Shown here in pieces: positions 45,488 through 54,679 of a stretch of DNA of 64,000 nt. The stretch is from Actinomadura barringtoniae. Its GTDB lineage: Bacteria; Actinomycetota; Actinomycetes; Streptosporangiales; Streptosporangiaceae. The stretch's first letter is position 1. Each line of letters begins with the position of its first letter. The stretch is taken from NCBI RefSeq assembly GCF_017573505.1, contig NZ_JAGEOJ010000008.1:372001-436000 (forward strand), written 5' to 3'. The position numbers were made by a program, and so were the translations under genes. The notes under the pieces were generated by a model, which was given only the letters and a program-made list of their open reading frames with translations, made no database searches and was not told the DNA's origin.

Positions 45488-46660
45488 TTAGCTGACCGTC
45501 GCCTCGGAGGCCTTGCCGAGGAGCGGCAGCGTGTCGCCCTTGATCTGGTAGACGTAGACGTCCGCGGCAGCCGGCTCACCCGTCGGGCTGAACTTGATCT
45601 GCTTCGAGACGCCCGGCACGTCGATCTTGCCGAGGTAGGCGTTGATCTTGTCCGTGTCGGTGTTGCCGGCCTTGATCGCCTCGATGAACGCGGTGGCGGC
45701 GTCGTAGCCCTCCGCCGAGTAGATCGCGGTGTCGGCGTTGAACTTGGCCTTGTAGGCGGTCGAGAAGGTCTTGCTCGCCTCGCTCGCCTTACCGGTCGGG
45801 TCGATCAGGCAGGGGCAGCCGATGACCGAGCCGTCGGCGTTGGCGCCGCCGGCGCCCTTGGCCAGGCCCTTGTCCAGCGAGCCGTCACCGGACAGGAAGC
45901 GCGCCTTCACGCCCGCCTCGCGCAGCTGCTTGACCAGCTTGCCGGCCGCCGCGTAGTAACCACCGAAGAAGATCGCGTCGGGGTTGGCGCCCTTGGCCTG
46001 GTTCACGGCCGCGGAGAAGTCCGAGCCCTGCGGGTCGATCGCACCGGTCTTGACCGACGCGCCGCCCTTGGTGACGGTGTCCTTCACCGTGGCGGCCAGC
46101 GGCTTACCGTACTCCGACTGGTCGTCGATGATGAAGACGTTCTTGGCCTTCAGGCCCCGGGTGATGAAGCCGCCGATGCCCGCGCCCTGCACGTTGTCGT
46201 TGGCGACGATCCGGTGCCAGTACTTCCAGCCGTGCGTGCCGAGCGCGGCGTTGGTCGCCGACGGCGAGACGCTGGGGATCTTGCCCTCTTCCAGCACCGG
46301 GCCGACCTGCGCCGACTCACCGGAGAAGGCCGGGCCGATCATGCCGACGACCTTGTCCTTGGTGATGGCCTGCTTGGCCAGGGGCACGGCCTGCTCGCCC
46401 TTGCCCTGGCTGTCGTAGGTCTTCAGAGTGATCTTGGTCTTGGGGTTGGTCGCGTTGTAGGCGTCGATGGCCATCTGCGCGCCCTGCTTCGGCGGAATGA
46501 CGATGCCGGAGTTCTCTCCGGTCAGGTCACCCATGAAGCCGATGGTGACGGTGTCACCGCTCCCGCTCTTCTTGTCGCTGCCACCGCACGCGGCGGCACT
46601 GAGCGCAAGCGCCGCACTCAGCGCCACAGCGCCCGTGACCCTCATCATGTTGCGCCGCAA
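45488..46660 (-). CDS. livJ: branched-chain amino acid ABC substrate-binding lipoprotein
   Basis: 390 residues. Signal peptide with lipobox LSAAAC; the mature part is a type-I periplasmic-binding fold (IGFMGDLTGENSG, AFSGESAQVGPVLEEG, VFIIDDQSEYGKPLA, AIFFGGYYAAAG). It captures the ligand and delivers it to LivHM. I prefer the TTG at 46660 (AAAGG 9 bases upstream, giving an LRRN N-terminus); ATG 46648 is an alternative. First gene of the liv operon. Confidence 0.93.
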   Translation of the reverse strand: MRRNMMRVTGAVALSAALALSAAACGGSDKKSGSGDTVTIGFMGDLTGENSGIVIPPKQGAQMAIDAYNATNPKTKITLKTYDSQGKGEQAVPLAKQAITKDKVVGMIGPAFSGESAQVGPVLEEGKIPSVSPSATNAALGTHGWKYWHRIVANDNVQGAGIGGFITRGLKAKNVFIIDDQSEYGKPLAATVKDTVTKGGASVKTGAIDPQGSDFSAAVNQAKGANPDAIFFGGYYAAAGKLVKQLREAGVKARFLSGDGSLDKGLAKGAGGANADGSVIGCPCLIDPTGKASEASKTFSTAYKAKFNADTAIYSAEGYDAATAFIEAIKAGNTDTDKINAYLGKIDVPGVSKQIKFSPTGEPAAADVYVYQIKGDTLPLLGKASEATVS

Positions 46661-47044
46661 GGTGCCCAACCTTTCAATCCGGATCCGCCGTGGATCGGGT
46701 ACGAGTGGTGCCCCGGTGACCAACGCCACAGCCGAAGATCGGCCAAAGCGGTCATCCGGGGACCTGTCGTTAGTACACCGACGGCACATCACAGATCAGC
46801 ACCTACGCGCAGAAGGGTTACCCCTTCGTTACGGCTCCGTGCTCATGCGACACCCGCTTGTACATGCACTGATTACAGACAGTGACCAAATGTCATAGAC
46901 ATCCCATGAATCTTGGTGAATCCCTGGTAAAGGGTGATCAGGAGGCCGTTATCAAGGTCTGAAGGGGTCCGGAAGCGGTCGCGGCCACACCCGGATGGGG
47001 TCCTGGTCAGGCGCCCGTTCCGGAGGCCGGGCCGGCGGCCCCGC
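46661..47044. other. upstream region of the liv operon
   Basis: 384 bp. Contains the presumed liv promoter and regulatory region on the minus strand. The one clear feature is ATGTC-ATA-GACAT at 46890-46902 in an AT-richer stretch; it may be an operator. No gene is seen. Confidence 0.45.
46890..46902. promoter_or_regulatory. short palindrome upstream of livJ
   Basis: ATGTC-ATA-GACAT, 5-bp arms and 3-bp spacer, about 230 bp upstream of livJ; candidate operator only. Confidence 0.35.
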
Positions 47045-47734
47045 CTAGGCGCCGGGCACCCCGCCCGCCGTGCCACCGGTCGCCCCACCGGCCGTGCCGT
47101 CGGCCGTACCGGCGGATCCGCCGTCGGACCCGCCGTCGGGCCCGGCGTCGCCCTTGCCGAGCGCCCCGGCGAGCACCGCGTCGGCCACCGCGCGCATGGT
47201 CAGCCTGCGGTCCATCGAGGTCTTCTGGATCCAGCGGAACGCCTCGGGCTCGCTCCACCCGTTGGCCTCCTGGAGCAGCCCCTTGGCCCGATCCACGACC
47301 TTGCGGGTCTCGAGCCGGTCCTGGAGCCCGGCGACCTCGGCCTCGAGCGCGCGCAGCTCGGTGTAGCGGCTGATCGCCATCTCGATGGCGGGCGCGAGGT
47401 CGGTCTTGGTGAACGGCTTGACGAGGTAGGCCATCGCGCCGGCCTCGGTGGCCCGCTGGACCAGCTCGCGCTGGGAGAACGCGGTGAGGATCACCACCGG
47501 CGCGATCCGGTCCGCGGAGATCCGCTCGGCCGCCGAGATGCCGTCCAGCACGGGCATCTTGACGTCGAGCATCACCAGGTCCGGCTTCAGCTCGGCGGCC
47601 AGCCGCACGGCGGTCTCACCGTCCCCGGCCTCGCCGACGACCTCATAGCCGTCCTCGTGCAGCATCTCCTTGAGGTCCAGGCGGATCAGTGCCTCGTCCT
47701 CAGCGATCACAACTCGTCGCGCGCTCTCCGTCAC
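47045..47734 (-). CDS. pdtaR: ANTAR-domain response regulator (PdtaR-like)
   Basis: 229 residues. Receiver domain with EDE acid pocket, phospho-acceptor Asp57 in VMLDVKMP and Lys107 (YLVKPF); an ANTAR RNA-binding domain at about 133-189 (VVDRAKGLLQEANGWSEPEA); then a 35-residue Gly/Thr/Ala tail. ANTAR proteins bind paired hexanucleotide hairpins in mRNA leaders and block termination. Its kinase PdtaS is not in the window. GTG 47734 is chosen because a TAGTCT box predicts transcription from 47735; GTG 47740 is also possible. Position between pyk and polA matches Rv1626. Confidence 0.92.
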   Translation of the reverse strand: MTESARRVVIAEDEALIRLDLKEMLHEDGYEVVGEAGDGETAVRLAAELKPDLVMLDVKMPVLDGISAAERISADRIAPVVILTAFSQRELVQRATEAGAMAYLVKPFTKTDLAPAIEMAISRYTELRALEAEVAGLQDRLETRKVVDRAKGLLQEANGWSEPEAFRWIQKTSMDRRLTMRAVADAVLAGALGKGDAGPDGGSDGGSAGTADGTAGGATGGTAGGVPGA

Positions 47735-47741
47735 GCGCACG

Positions 47742-47747
47742 AGACTA
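47742..47747 (-). promoter_or_regulatory. -10 box of pdtaR (near-leaderless)
   Basis: TAGTCT on the minus strand; predicted +1 at 47735, one base before the GTG. Confidence 0.45.
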
Positions 47748-47835
47748 CCGGGACCCGCTACGCTGGTCTTCGCCAGGTAGGCGTTACGGGCGCCCGCCTC
47801 AGGCTCGGATCCACGTCCGGTTTGCCCGGGCATGG

Positions 47836-47908
47836 GCCCCGATATCCCAATGGCAGAGGAAGCGGTCTCAAACACCGTTTAGTGTGGGTTCGAATCCCAC
47901 TCGGGGCA
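47836..47908 (+). tRNA. tRNA with CAA (Leu) anticodon and a short variable loop
   Basis: 73 nt. Acceptor GCCCCGA/TCGGGGC (7 bp), D-arm TCCC/AGGA (one mismatch), anticodon stem GCGGT/ACCGT with loop CTCAAAC (anticodon CAA at 47869-47871), T-arm GTGGG-TTCGAAT-CCCAC, discriminator A73; ACC but no CCA is encoded. The variable loop is only TTAGT (5 nt), whereas tRNA-Leu normally has a long variable arm, so identity is uncertain. It lies about 100 bp from the divergent pdtaR start. Confidence 0.88.
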
Positions 47909-47930
47909 CCTCGATAATTCTCAGGAAACC

Positions 47931-48611
47931 TTAATCCGCCGGGGCCTCGGTCCGGGTCTCCGGAAGGGTCTCCGGAGGGGCCAGACGGCCCGCGCGGAGG
48001 GTCAGGGTCCGGTCGCAGCGAGCGGCCACATCCGGGTCATGCGTCGCGATGACCAGTGCGGCCCCGCGTTCGGTCTCGGCCAGCAGGCCCTTCAGCACCA
48101 AATCACGGTTGCCCGAGTCCTGCTCGGCGGTGGGCTCGTCGGCCAGCAGCAGCCCCGGGCGCCTGGCCAGCGCGAGCGCCACGGCGGTCCGCTGCTGCTG
48201 GCCGCCCGACAGCTCCTCGATCAGATGGTCGGCGAACGGCGTCAGCCCCACCATGTCGAGCGCGTCGGCCGCCAGACGCCGGGCGTGTTCCGGAGCCCGT
48301 CCGGCGGCGCGCAGGGCGACCTCGATGTTCTCGGCGGCCGTGAGCAACGAGACCAGGCCGTAGCCCTGGAACACGTAGGAGATCTCCTGCCGGCCGGACT
48401 CCCCCACCGGCTCACCGCGCAGCAGCACCCGCCCCGCCGCGGGCGTAGCGAGGCCCGCGAGCAGGGTGAAGAGGGTCGACTTGCCCGAGCCCGACGGGCC
48501 CATGACGGCGACGCGTTCGGAGGCCTCGATCCGCAGGCTCACCCCGTCGATGATCGTCCGCCCGTCGACCGCGTAGGTCAGGTCCTCGGCCCGCAGCAAC
48601 GGCTCGTTCAC
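47931..48611 (-). CDS. ABC transporter ATPase (MacB/LolD type)
   Basis: 226 residues. Walker A GPSGSGKST, Q-loop VFQGYGLV, signature LSGGQQQR, Walker B LLLADEPT, H-loop IATHDPDV. Typical ATPase of FtsX-type (mechanotransmission/export) transporters. GTG 48611 overlaps the stop of the upstream ATPase gene (GTGA). Last gene of a three-gene operon with a second ATPase and a large permease. Confidence 0.92.
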   Translation of the reverse strand: MNEPLLRAEDLTYAVDGRTIIDGVSLRIEASERVAVMGPSGSGKSTLFTLLAGLATPAAGRVLLRGEPVGESGRQEISYVFQGYGLVSLLTAAENIEVALRAAGRAPEHARRLAADALDMVGLTPFADHLIEELSGGQQQRTAVALALARRPGLLLADEPTAEQDSGNRDLVLKGLLAETERGAALVIATHDPDVAARCDRTLTLRAGRLAPPETLPETRTEAPAD

Positions 48612-49444
48612 CCGTCCTCCCCCTCGTGGACGCGGCGGAGTTCCACGCCGTCGGGAAGGGCGCGCGCCCGGGCCCGGGTGCCGGGCGGCAGGAGCTCCTG
48701 CAGGGCCGGCGGCAGCTGAACGGAGCCGTCCCGCCCGACCACCAGGTACTCGTTGCCGTCGCGGGCCTCGGTGCCCACGCGCCCGTCGCGGATGGTGAGG
48801 CCGCGGTCGAACGCGGCGCCGACGGCGGGATCGTGCGTCACCACCACGACCGTGGCGCCGTTCTCGGCGCCGGCCTCCCGGAGCAGATCGATCACGGCGT
48901 CGGCGGACTCGCGGTCGAGCTGGCTGGTGGGCTCGTCGGCCAGCAGCAGCTTGGGACGGTGGGCGAGCGCGATGGCGACGGCGAGCCGCTGCTGCTCACC
49001 GCCCGACAGGCGGCCCGCGGGCCGGCCGGCCAGGTCCGCGAGGCCCACCCGGCCCAGCAGCTCGTTCACCGGGCGGGAACGGGAGGCGCGGCGGCTGCGG
49101 GCGATGCGCTGGGCGTTCGCGACGTTCTGCGCGGCGGTGGCGTGCGCGAAGACGTTGCGCGCCGGGTTCTGCAGGACGATGCCGATCTCCCGGGCGCGCA
49201 GCCGGGTCAGCGCGCCGGGGCCGAGCTTCTCGACGTCGCGGCCGAGCACGCGCAGCCCGCCCGCGCTGGGCCGCAGCAGCCCGGCCAGCAGCCACAGCAG
49301 CGTCGACTTCCCCGCGCCCGACGGGCCCAGCAGGGCGACGCTCTCGCCCTCCTCGACCTGCAGGTCCACGCCGCGCAGCGCGATCACCTCGTTTCCCTCG
49401 AGGTGGTAGATGTGCATGACGTTCTCGCAGCTGACGACGGTCAC
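48608..49444 (-). CDS. ABC transporter ATPase (MacB/LolD type), C-terminally extended
   Basis: 278 residues. Walker A GPSGAGKST, signature LSGGEQQR, Walker B LLLADEPT, VVTHDPAV. After the ATPase core there are about 50 extra residues (EYLVVGRDGSVQLPPALQEL...) that may dimerise or touch the permease. GTG 49444 overlaps the permease stop (GTGA). Two different ATPases with one permease suggests a heterodimeric motor. Confidence 0.92.
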   Translation of the reverse strand: MTVVSCENVMHIYHLEGNEVIALRGVDLQVEEGESVALLGPSGAGKSTLLWLLAGLLRPSAGGLRVLGRDVEKLGPGALTRLRAREIGIVLQNPARNVFAHATAAQNVANAQRIARSRRASRSRPVNELLGRVGLADLAGRPAGRLSGGEQQRLAVAIALAHRPKLLLADEPTSQLDRESADAVIDLLREAGAENGATVVVVTHDPAVGAAFDRGLTIRDGRVGTEARDGNEYLVVGRDGSVQLPPALQELLPPGTRARARALPDGVELRRVHEGEDG

Positions 49445-52400
49445 GGCGGCGCCTCCCTCAGCTGGTCGGCGTGCACCCGTGACATGATCGCCCGCGACAT
49501 CAGCAGCGAGCCCGCCGTCATCACGACCACGACGCCCGTGACTGCGAGTCCGAGCGGGAGCGGGTCCGGGGCGTTGGTCAGCACGGGCGCGGTGGGCTTG
49601 CGGACGAACTGCGGCACCGACGGCAGCGCGAGCCAGATCGTGAGCAGGCCCGCGCCGACGCCGACGAGCGCGCCGAAGCCGAGCACGACCAGCTGTTCGA
49701 GGACGAGGCTGGCGGCGAGCACACGGCGCCGCGTTCCGGCGACGCGGAGCGCGGCCAGCTCGTAGGTGCGGCGGCGTCCCGACGCGTACAGGCTCAGCAT
49801 GGCGCCCGCGGCGGCCAGCAGCGCGGCGGCCGCGGAGGCGGCGAGCAGCAGCGCCAGCGCGAGGCCGGGGCCCTGGCGGTCCAGGTCGCGGGTGGCCTGG
49901 CCGACGGAACGCTCGGAGAAGATCGTCATCCCGGCGGCGCGGATCTTGGCGCGGACGGCGGGGGCGGCCCGGGGCGTCGTCCAGACCTGGTACTCCACGC
50001 CCCGGTCGATGCCTCCGGCGGAACGGCGGGCCTCGTCCTGGTCCACGATGACGCCGAGGTCGGCCACCGCGGGCAGGGCCCGGGCGGTGAACGCCTGCCT
50101 GATCGCGAGGGTGCCCGCGTTCAGCCCGCGGATCGGCGGCGGCCGCTCGTCGGGCCGGTCGGGCGGCGGGCGTACGGCGGCGGGGGTCACGATCGCCGAG
50201 AGGGTCTCGGGGAAGGTGGCCGGGTAGACGCCGCGCCAGCTCGCGAGGTCGGACTGGACGGTGACGTGCAGGCCGTCGGCCTGGGCGCCTCCCCCGGCGT
50301 TGCCCACCCCGTACTGGGCGTTCTGCGGCTGGACGATCCGCCACCGGGACGGCTGGGCGAGCCCGGCGTCGACCGGCCGCCACCGCCCGCCGACCCGTTC
50401 GTCGAGCGCCTCGACGGTGAACTGCCCGTCGGTGTCGACGGGCGTGACCGCGGGCTGGTCGCGCAGGAAGATCCGCTGGATCTCGCAGCCGCGCTCGCAT
50501 CCGGGAAGCCGCGTGGTGGGCGAACGCCGCCCGGAGGTGGGCAGGGTCCCGAGGCCGACCTCGGTCGGGCGTGGCTGGCCCGGAACGATCAGGTCGGCGT
50601 GGAGTTCGATGCCGCGGGCGTTCAGCTTCTGGACCCGTACGCGGATCCGGAGCCGGTCGCCGTGCAGCGCGACCGGCGGCGGCGAACTCTGCTTGAGCGC
50701 GGCCGTCATGGCGGCCAGCGACTGGGGCGCGAAGTCCTTGCGCCAGTACGCGACCCTGGCGAAGCGCTGCGGATCGACCGCGAGCGTGGCCGGTGTGCCC
50801 GCCTCGGCGCTCCTGGCGATCATCACCCCGGCGACGTCCCGGCCGCCCGGGTCGGCCGCCTCGGCGAAGTCGGCGACGGACTGCCCCGGCGGCTCGCTGA
50901 CGCTGAACGCGACCGGCGCGCCGAGCTGGAGCCTGGCGTACTCGTGGTGGTTGGTACGGGTGACCGACCAGGCCGCGACGGCGAACACCACGAGCGCCAC
51001 CGAGGTGGCGAGCGAGATCGTGATCCGGTTGACGCCGGGTCGCCGGGCGATGTGCCGCAGTGCGAGGAAGTACTCCAGTCCCCCGCGCCTGCGCGTCCGG
51101 GCGAACAGCGACCGGCACGCGGGCGGCAGCAGCCGGGCGGCGACCAGGGCGGCGCCGAGCGCGAGCAGACCGGGCACGAGCAGCGCGGCCGAGTGCTGAC
51201 GGCCCGCGTCGCCCAGCGGACCGTTCCCGATGATCTGCACGAGACCGCCCGCGACCAGCGTGAGCAGCACGGCCTCGGGGATCCAGCCGCGCGGCGGGCG
51301 GCGCCCCGCGGTGCGGCGCCACTGCTCGGTGACGGGCCGGGTGAGCGCCGCGCGGAACGCCAGCGCCGCCGCGACGGCGCCGCCCGCCGTGGTCGCGGCG
51401 GCGGCCGGCCACACCGTCGAGGGGAAGCCCATCGGAACGCCGCCGACGAACGTGTCGGCCAGCAGGCGTGCCCCGAACCGGCCGGCGAGCACGCCGACGG
51501 GCAGCGCGACGGCGAGCAGCACGAGCGGCTCGGCGAGGCCGAAGACCAGCAGGCGCACGCCGGTGAGGCCGCGCAGCTTGGCGAGCGCGACGTCGGGGGC
51601 CCGCGCCTCGGCGATGTCGATCATGAGGAAGAACAGCAGCAGCCAGCACAGCACGACGAGCTGGACGGTCACCGTCACCACGGGCACCTGCAGGGCGCCG
51701 AGCGAGGAGTCGATGTCGTCGAGCGTGGTGACGATGGTGGAGCTGAACGCCCTGCGGTTCGAGTCGTGGGCGACCCACGCGGCGACGTCCCGTACGGCCT
51801 GGCCGAGGACGGGACCGTCGCCCGAACGGAGCGCGTCGCCGCGCACCGGCAGCATCACGCGGCCGATGAGCCCGACCTTGTCCGGCAGGACCGGGTAGGT
51901 GGTCAGCGAGGTGATGAGCGGGTCGGCGGCGAAGATCGCGCCGGAGGCCGGGCGGCCGTCGGGCCCGGCGGCGTGCCCGTACCAGTACGGCTCGCCCGGG
52001 CTGGTGATCGTGTAGACCCCGGCCACATCGAGGGTGAGCATGCCCTGGCCCGCCCCCGGCTCCTCCTCCGGCTCGGGGATCAGGGTCGGGATCGTGGAGC
52101 CGGTCCGCCAGCCGCGCGCGGTGGCCGTCGCCTCGTCCACGACGACCTCGTTGCCGCGCTGCGGGCAGCGGCCGGCGGCCAGCGTGAGATGGCCGCAGAC
52201 GCCGTCGCGCCACATCAGGCCGGCGGTGTCGCTGCCGGGAACCGCTCCGGGGAGCTGGATCTCGCGGACGGGAGCGCGGAACAGCCGCGTGTTGGCGCCC
52301 ATGGCCGTGTTCGCCGCGGTCTGGAGGCTCTCCGGCGAGAGCGGCCCGCCCGGCTCGTTGGTCGAGGCCGTCAGCGTGATGAGCAGCGACTGCCCGCCCG

Positions 52401-52575
52401 GCGGCGCCAGGGCGATGGCCTGGCGCAGGGCGGACGTGGCGGCGGCGTCGTGGAAGGACGGGCCGACCGAGGCGGCGGCCGCGGACACGACGGCCATCAG
52501 GAAGACGCCGGCGGACATGCCGCGCCTCAGCCTGATCCCCCGCCAGAGCACGGCCAGGCGCCCCGTTCGCCGCAT
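49441..52575 (-). CDS. large FtsX-family ABC permease
   Basis: 1044 residues. An N-terminal helix, a MacB-like extracellular domain, a first FtsX block near residues 310-500, a second large extracellular domain, and a final FtsX block of three or four helices ending the protein. It probably handles peptides, lipids or cell-wall signals rather than soluble nutrients. ATG 52575 is the first Met before MRRTGRLAVLWRGIRLRRGM; SD is weak. Head of the operon with both ATPases. Confidence 0.88.
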   Translation of the reverse strand: MRRTGRLAVLWRGIRLRRGMSAGVFLMAVVSAAAASVGPSFHDAAATSALRQAIALAPPGGQSLLITLTASTNEPGGPLSPESLQTAANTAMGANTRLFRAPVREIQLPGAVPGSDTAGLMWRDGVCGHLTLAAGRCPQRGNEVVVDEATATARGWRTGSTIPTLIPEPEEEPGAGQGMLTLDVAGVYTITSPGEPYWYGHAAGPDGRPASGAIFAADPLITSLTTYPVLPDKVGLIGRVMLPVRGDALRSGDGPVLGQAVRDVAAWVAHDSNRRAFSSTIVTTLDDIDSSLGALQVPVVTVTVQLVVLCWLLLFFLMIDIAEARAPDVALAKLRGLTGVRLLVFGLAEPLVLLAVALPVGVLAGRFGARLLADTFVGGVPMGFPSTVWPAAAATTAGGAVAAALAFRAALTRPVTEQWRRTAGRRPPRGWIPEAVLLTLVAGGLVQIIGNGPLGDAGRQHSAALLVPGLLALGAALVAARLLPPACRSLFARTRRRGGLEYFLALRHIARRPGVNRITISLATSVALVVFAVAAWSVTRTNHHEYARLQLGAPVAFSVSEPPGQSVADFAEAADPGGRDVAGVMIARSAEAGTPATLAVDPQRFARVAYWRKDFAPQSLAAMTAALKQSSPPPVALHGDRLRIRVRVQKLNARGIELHADLIVPGQPRPTEVGLGTLPTSGRRSPTTRLPGCERGCEIQRIFLRDQPAVTPVDTDGQFTVEALDERVGGRWRPVDAGLAQPSRWRIVQPQNAQYGVGNAGGGAQADGLHVTVQSDLASWRGVYPATFPETLSAIVTPAAVRPPPDRPDERPPPIRGLNAGTLAIRQAFTARALPAVADLGVIVDQDEARRSAGGIDRGVEYQVWTTPRAAPAVRAKIRAAGMTIFSERSVGQATRDLDRQGPGLALALLLAASAAAALLAAAGAMLSLYASGRRRTYELAALRVAGTRRRVLAASLVLEQLVVLGFGALVGVGAGLLTIWLALPSVPQFVRKPTAPVLTNAPDPLPLGLAVTGVVVVMTAGSLLMSRAIMSRVHADQLREAPP

Positions 52576-52680
52576 GGTCAACAAGGTGGCACGCAGATGA
52601 TCAAAGCGGTACCGGGCCTCCGGAACATGGCCTCATGCGGCCTTGCCCCGGAAACCCGGCTCAGAGTGCCAACCCGCCCC

Positions 52681-52757
52681 TGTCACCTGGCCAGACGTCA
52701 CCTGGCCACACGTCACCTGGCCAGAGGTCACTCGGCCAGACGTCACCGGGCCAGACG
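52681..52757. repeat. 15-bp array made of the MFS gene's last five codons
   Basis: On the minus strand the gene ends CGT CTG GCC CGG TGA and is followed by CGT CTG GCC GAG TGA, CCT CTG GCC AGG TGA, CGT GTG GCC AGG TGA and CGT CTG GCC AGG TGA. All five units keep the reading phase, so five in-frame TGA codons follow each other at 15-bp spacing. Confidence 0.95.
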
Positions 52758-53909
52758 GCCCGCCAGAGCGGCGGCGAGAGCGGCGCAGGCGGCGACCGCG
52801 AAGACGGCCGGGTAGCCCAGGCCGGTCGCGATCGCGCCGGTGATCAGGCCCGCCGCGCCCAGGCCCAGGTCCCAGAACGAGGTGTAGGCGCCGAGCGCCG
52901 CGCCGCGTTCGGCGGGATCGGAACGGTTGATGACCAGCAGCGCCAGCGACGGGTAGAGCAGGGTGAAGCCCGCGCCCATGATCAGCGCGCCCAGCCCCGC
53001 TGGCCAGGGCGAGTGGGCGACCGCGATCAGTGCCAGGCCGATCGCCTCCAGCAGTCCGGACACCACCGCGATGGGGGCGGCGCCGACCCGGTCGGGCAGC
53101 CGCCCGAACAGCAGCCGTACGGCGATGTAGGAGGCGCCGAACAGCCCGAGTGCCAGCGAACCGCCGCCCACGCCCCGGTGGTCCAGGTGCAGCACCACGA
53201 ACCCGGCGAGCGCGGAGTAGCCGACCGCCGCGAGCGCGAGCGCGGTGCCCGGCAGCAGCACCGGCCGCGGCACGAGCCGCCGGGAGACCGCGCCGCCGCC
53301 GAGGTCGCCGCGCGGCATCCGCAACGCGATGACGACGGCGATCGCGGGCAGCACGGCGTGCAGCGTCCAGACCGCGCCGTAGCCGATCTCGCGGCGCAGC
53401 AGGTCACCGATCACCGGGCCGAGCGTCCAGCCGCCCCACATGGCCAGGCCGTACCAGCCGACGAGCTGCCCGCGCCGGTCCTCGGGCGCGAGCGCGACCA
53501 CCCACAGCGACCCGGCGGTGAACACCGCGGCCTCGGCCATGCCCATCAGCACGCGCAGCGCGAGCAGTGCAGCGATCGCGGCGCCGCCGCCGAGCGAGGC
53601 CGCCGCCGCGTAACCGGCGCCGAGCAGGGCGGCGCCCGCCGTGCCCGCCGCGATGACGTGGCGGACGTCGCCGCCCTGCGCGAGCCGCCCGACGTACGGG
53701 CGGCTCAGCAGCGCCGCGATGGCCGAGATCCCGAACGCCGCGCCGACCGCGAGGTCCGACCCGCCGAGCTCATGGGTGAGCAGCTTGGGCAGCACCGGGA
53801 TGACCGAGCCGAACGCGGTGAAGGTCAGCAGCAGGATCGCGCAGAGCGCCGCGAACGTGCCCGTCCAGGTCCGCGAATCGGTATCGGTGCCGGTCATGGA
53901 GGTGGTCAC
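52743..53909 (-). CDS. MFS transporter
   Basis: 388 residues with 12 predicted helices. SRPYVGRLAQGGDVRHV and the equivalent second-half loop RLLFGRLPDRVG are MFS loop motifs; the size and form suit a drug/metabolite exporter. GTG 53909 overlaps the SDR stop as GTGA, better than ATG 53897, which has no SD. Last gene of the encapsulin-containing operon, so it may export the product. Its terminal codons form a 15-bp array. Confidence 0.9.
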   Translation of the reverse strand: MTTSMTGTDTDSRTWTGTFAALCAILLLTFTAFGSVIPVLPKLLTHELGGSDLAVGAAFGISAIAALLSRPYVGRLAQGGDVRHVIAAGTAGAALLGAGYAAAASLGGGAAIAALLALRVLMGMAEAAVFTAGSLWVVALAPEDRRGQLVGWYGLAMWGGWTLGPVIGDLLRREIGYGAVWTLHAVLPAIAVVIALRMPRGDLGGGAVSRRLVPRPVLLPGTALALAAVGYSALAGFVVLHLDHRGVGGGSLALGLFGASYIAVRLLFGRLPDRVGAAPIAVVSGLLEAIGLALIAVAHSPWPAGLGALIMGAGFTLLYPSLALLVINRSDPAERGAALGAYTSFWDLGLGAAGLITGAIATGLGYPAVFAVAACAALAAALAGRLAR

Positions 53910-54676
53910 GGGATCCCCCGGGTGGCTCCGCCGTCCACGAGCTGGACGGTTCCGGTCACGAAGCCCGCGTGGGCCGAGGCGAGGAAGGCGGCCACCGCGG
54001 CGAACTCGTCGGGGGTGCCGATCCGGCCCAGCGGGATGTCCTTGGCGATCTCGGCGATCGCCTCGTCCGCCCGGTCGCCGAACTGCCGTTCCAGCGCCGG
54101 GGTGCGGTGGTAGCCGGGGGCGAGCACGTTCACCGTGATGTCGCCCGCGCCGAGCGCCTGCACCATCGACTTGGCGAACCCGACCAGCCCGGGGCGCGCC
54201 GCGTTCGACAGGCCGTAGCGCGGGATCGGCTGCCGTACGGTCTCCGAGGCGATCATCAGGATGCGGCCCCAGCCGGCGACGCGCAGATGCGGCAGCGCGG
54301 CGAGCACGAGCGCGATGTGCGGGATGAAGGCCGCGTCCACGGCCGCACGGTAGTCGGCCGGGGTGAAGGAGTCCACCGGTCCCGGCGGGGGCCCGGCGGC
54401 GTTGGTGACGACGATGTGCAGCGCGCCCGCCTCGTCGGCGGCCGACTCCACCCACTCCTCGGGGGCGCCGTCGACGGTGAGGTCCAGGGCTTGGCTCCAC
54501 ACCCTGCCCGTACCGGCGGCGTCGATCTCCCGTTCGGCGTCCGCGAGCCTGCCGGGATCGCGGCCGCAGATCGCGACGTCGGCGCCCTCGGCTGCGAGCC
54601 GCAAGGCGATCGCGCGTCCGAGCCCGCTGCCCGCACCCGCCACCAGGGCGACCTTGCCCGCCACTCCGAGATCCAT
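53906..54676 (-). CDS. short-chain dehydrogenase with altered catalytic motif
   Basis: 256 residues. Cofactor motif GAGSGLG (14-20), NAAG (92-95), Ser144 and Tyr154 are in place, but the expected Lys of YxxxK is Asn (YGLSN, residues 154-158). Some SDR subgroups tolerate this; otherwise the enzyme is impaired or has another proton relay. It has the C-terminal VTGTVQLVDGG typical of FabG-like SDRs. Fourth gene of the encapsulin operon, starting 3 bases after the sulfotransferase stop. Confidence 0.9.
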   Translation of the reverse strand: MDLGVAGKVALVAGAGSGLGRAIALRLAAEGADVAICGRDPGRLADAEREIDAAGTGRVWSQALDLTVDGAPEEWVESAADEAGALHIVVTNAAGPPPGPVDSFTPADYRAAVDAAFIPHIALVLAALPHLRVAGWGRILMIASETVRQPIPRYGLSNAARPGLVGFAKSMVQALGAGDITVNVLAPGYHRTPALERQFGDRADEAIAEIAKDIPLGRIGTPDEFAAVAAFLASAHAGFVTGTVQLVDGGATRGIP

Positions 54677-54679
54677 GGC

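Noticed and set aside
45488..46792. Upstream ATG at 46792 for the liv binding protein
   Set aside because: Would put about 45 residues before the signal peptide; the TTG at 46660 or ATG at 46648 gives a normal lipoprotein signal.
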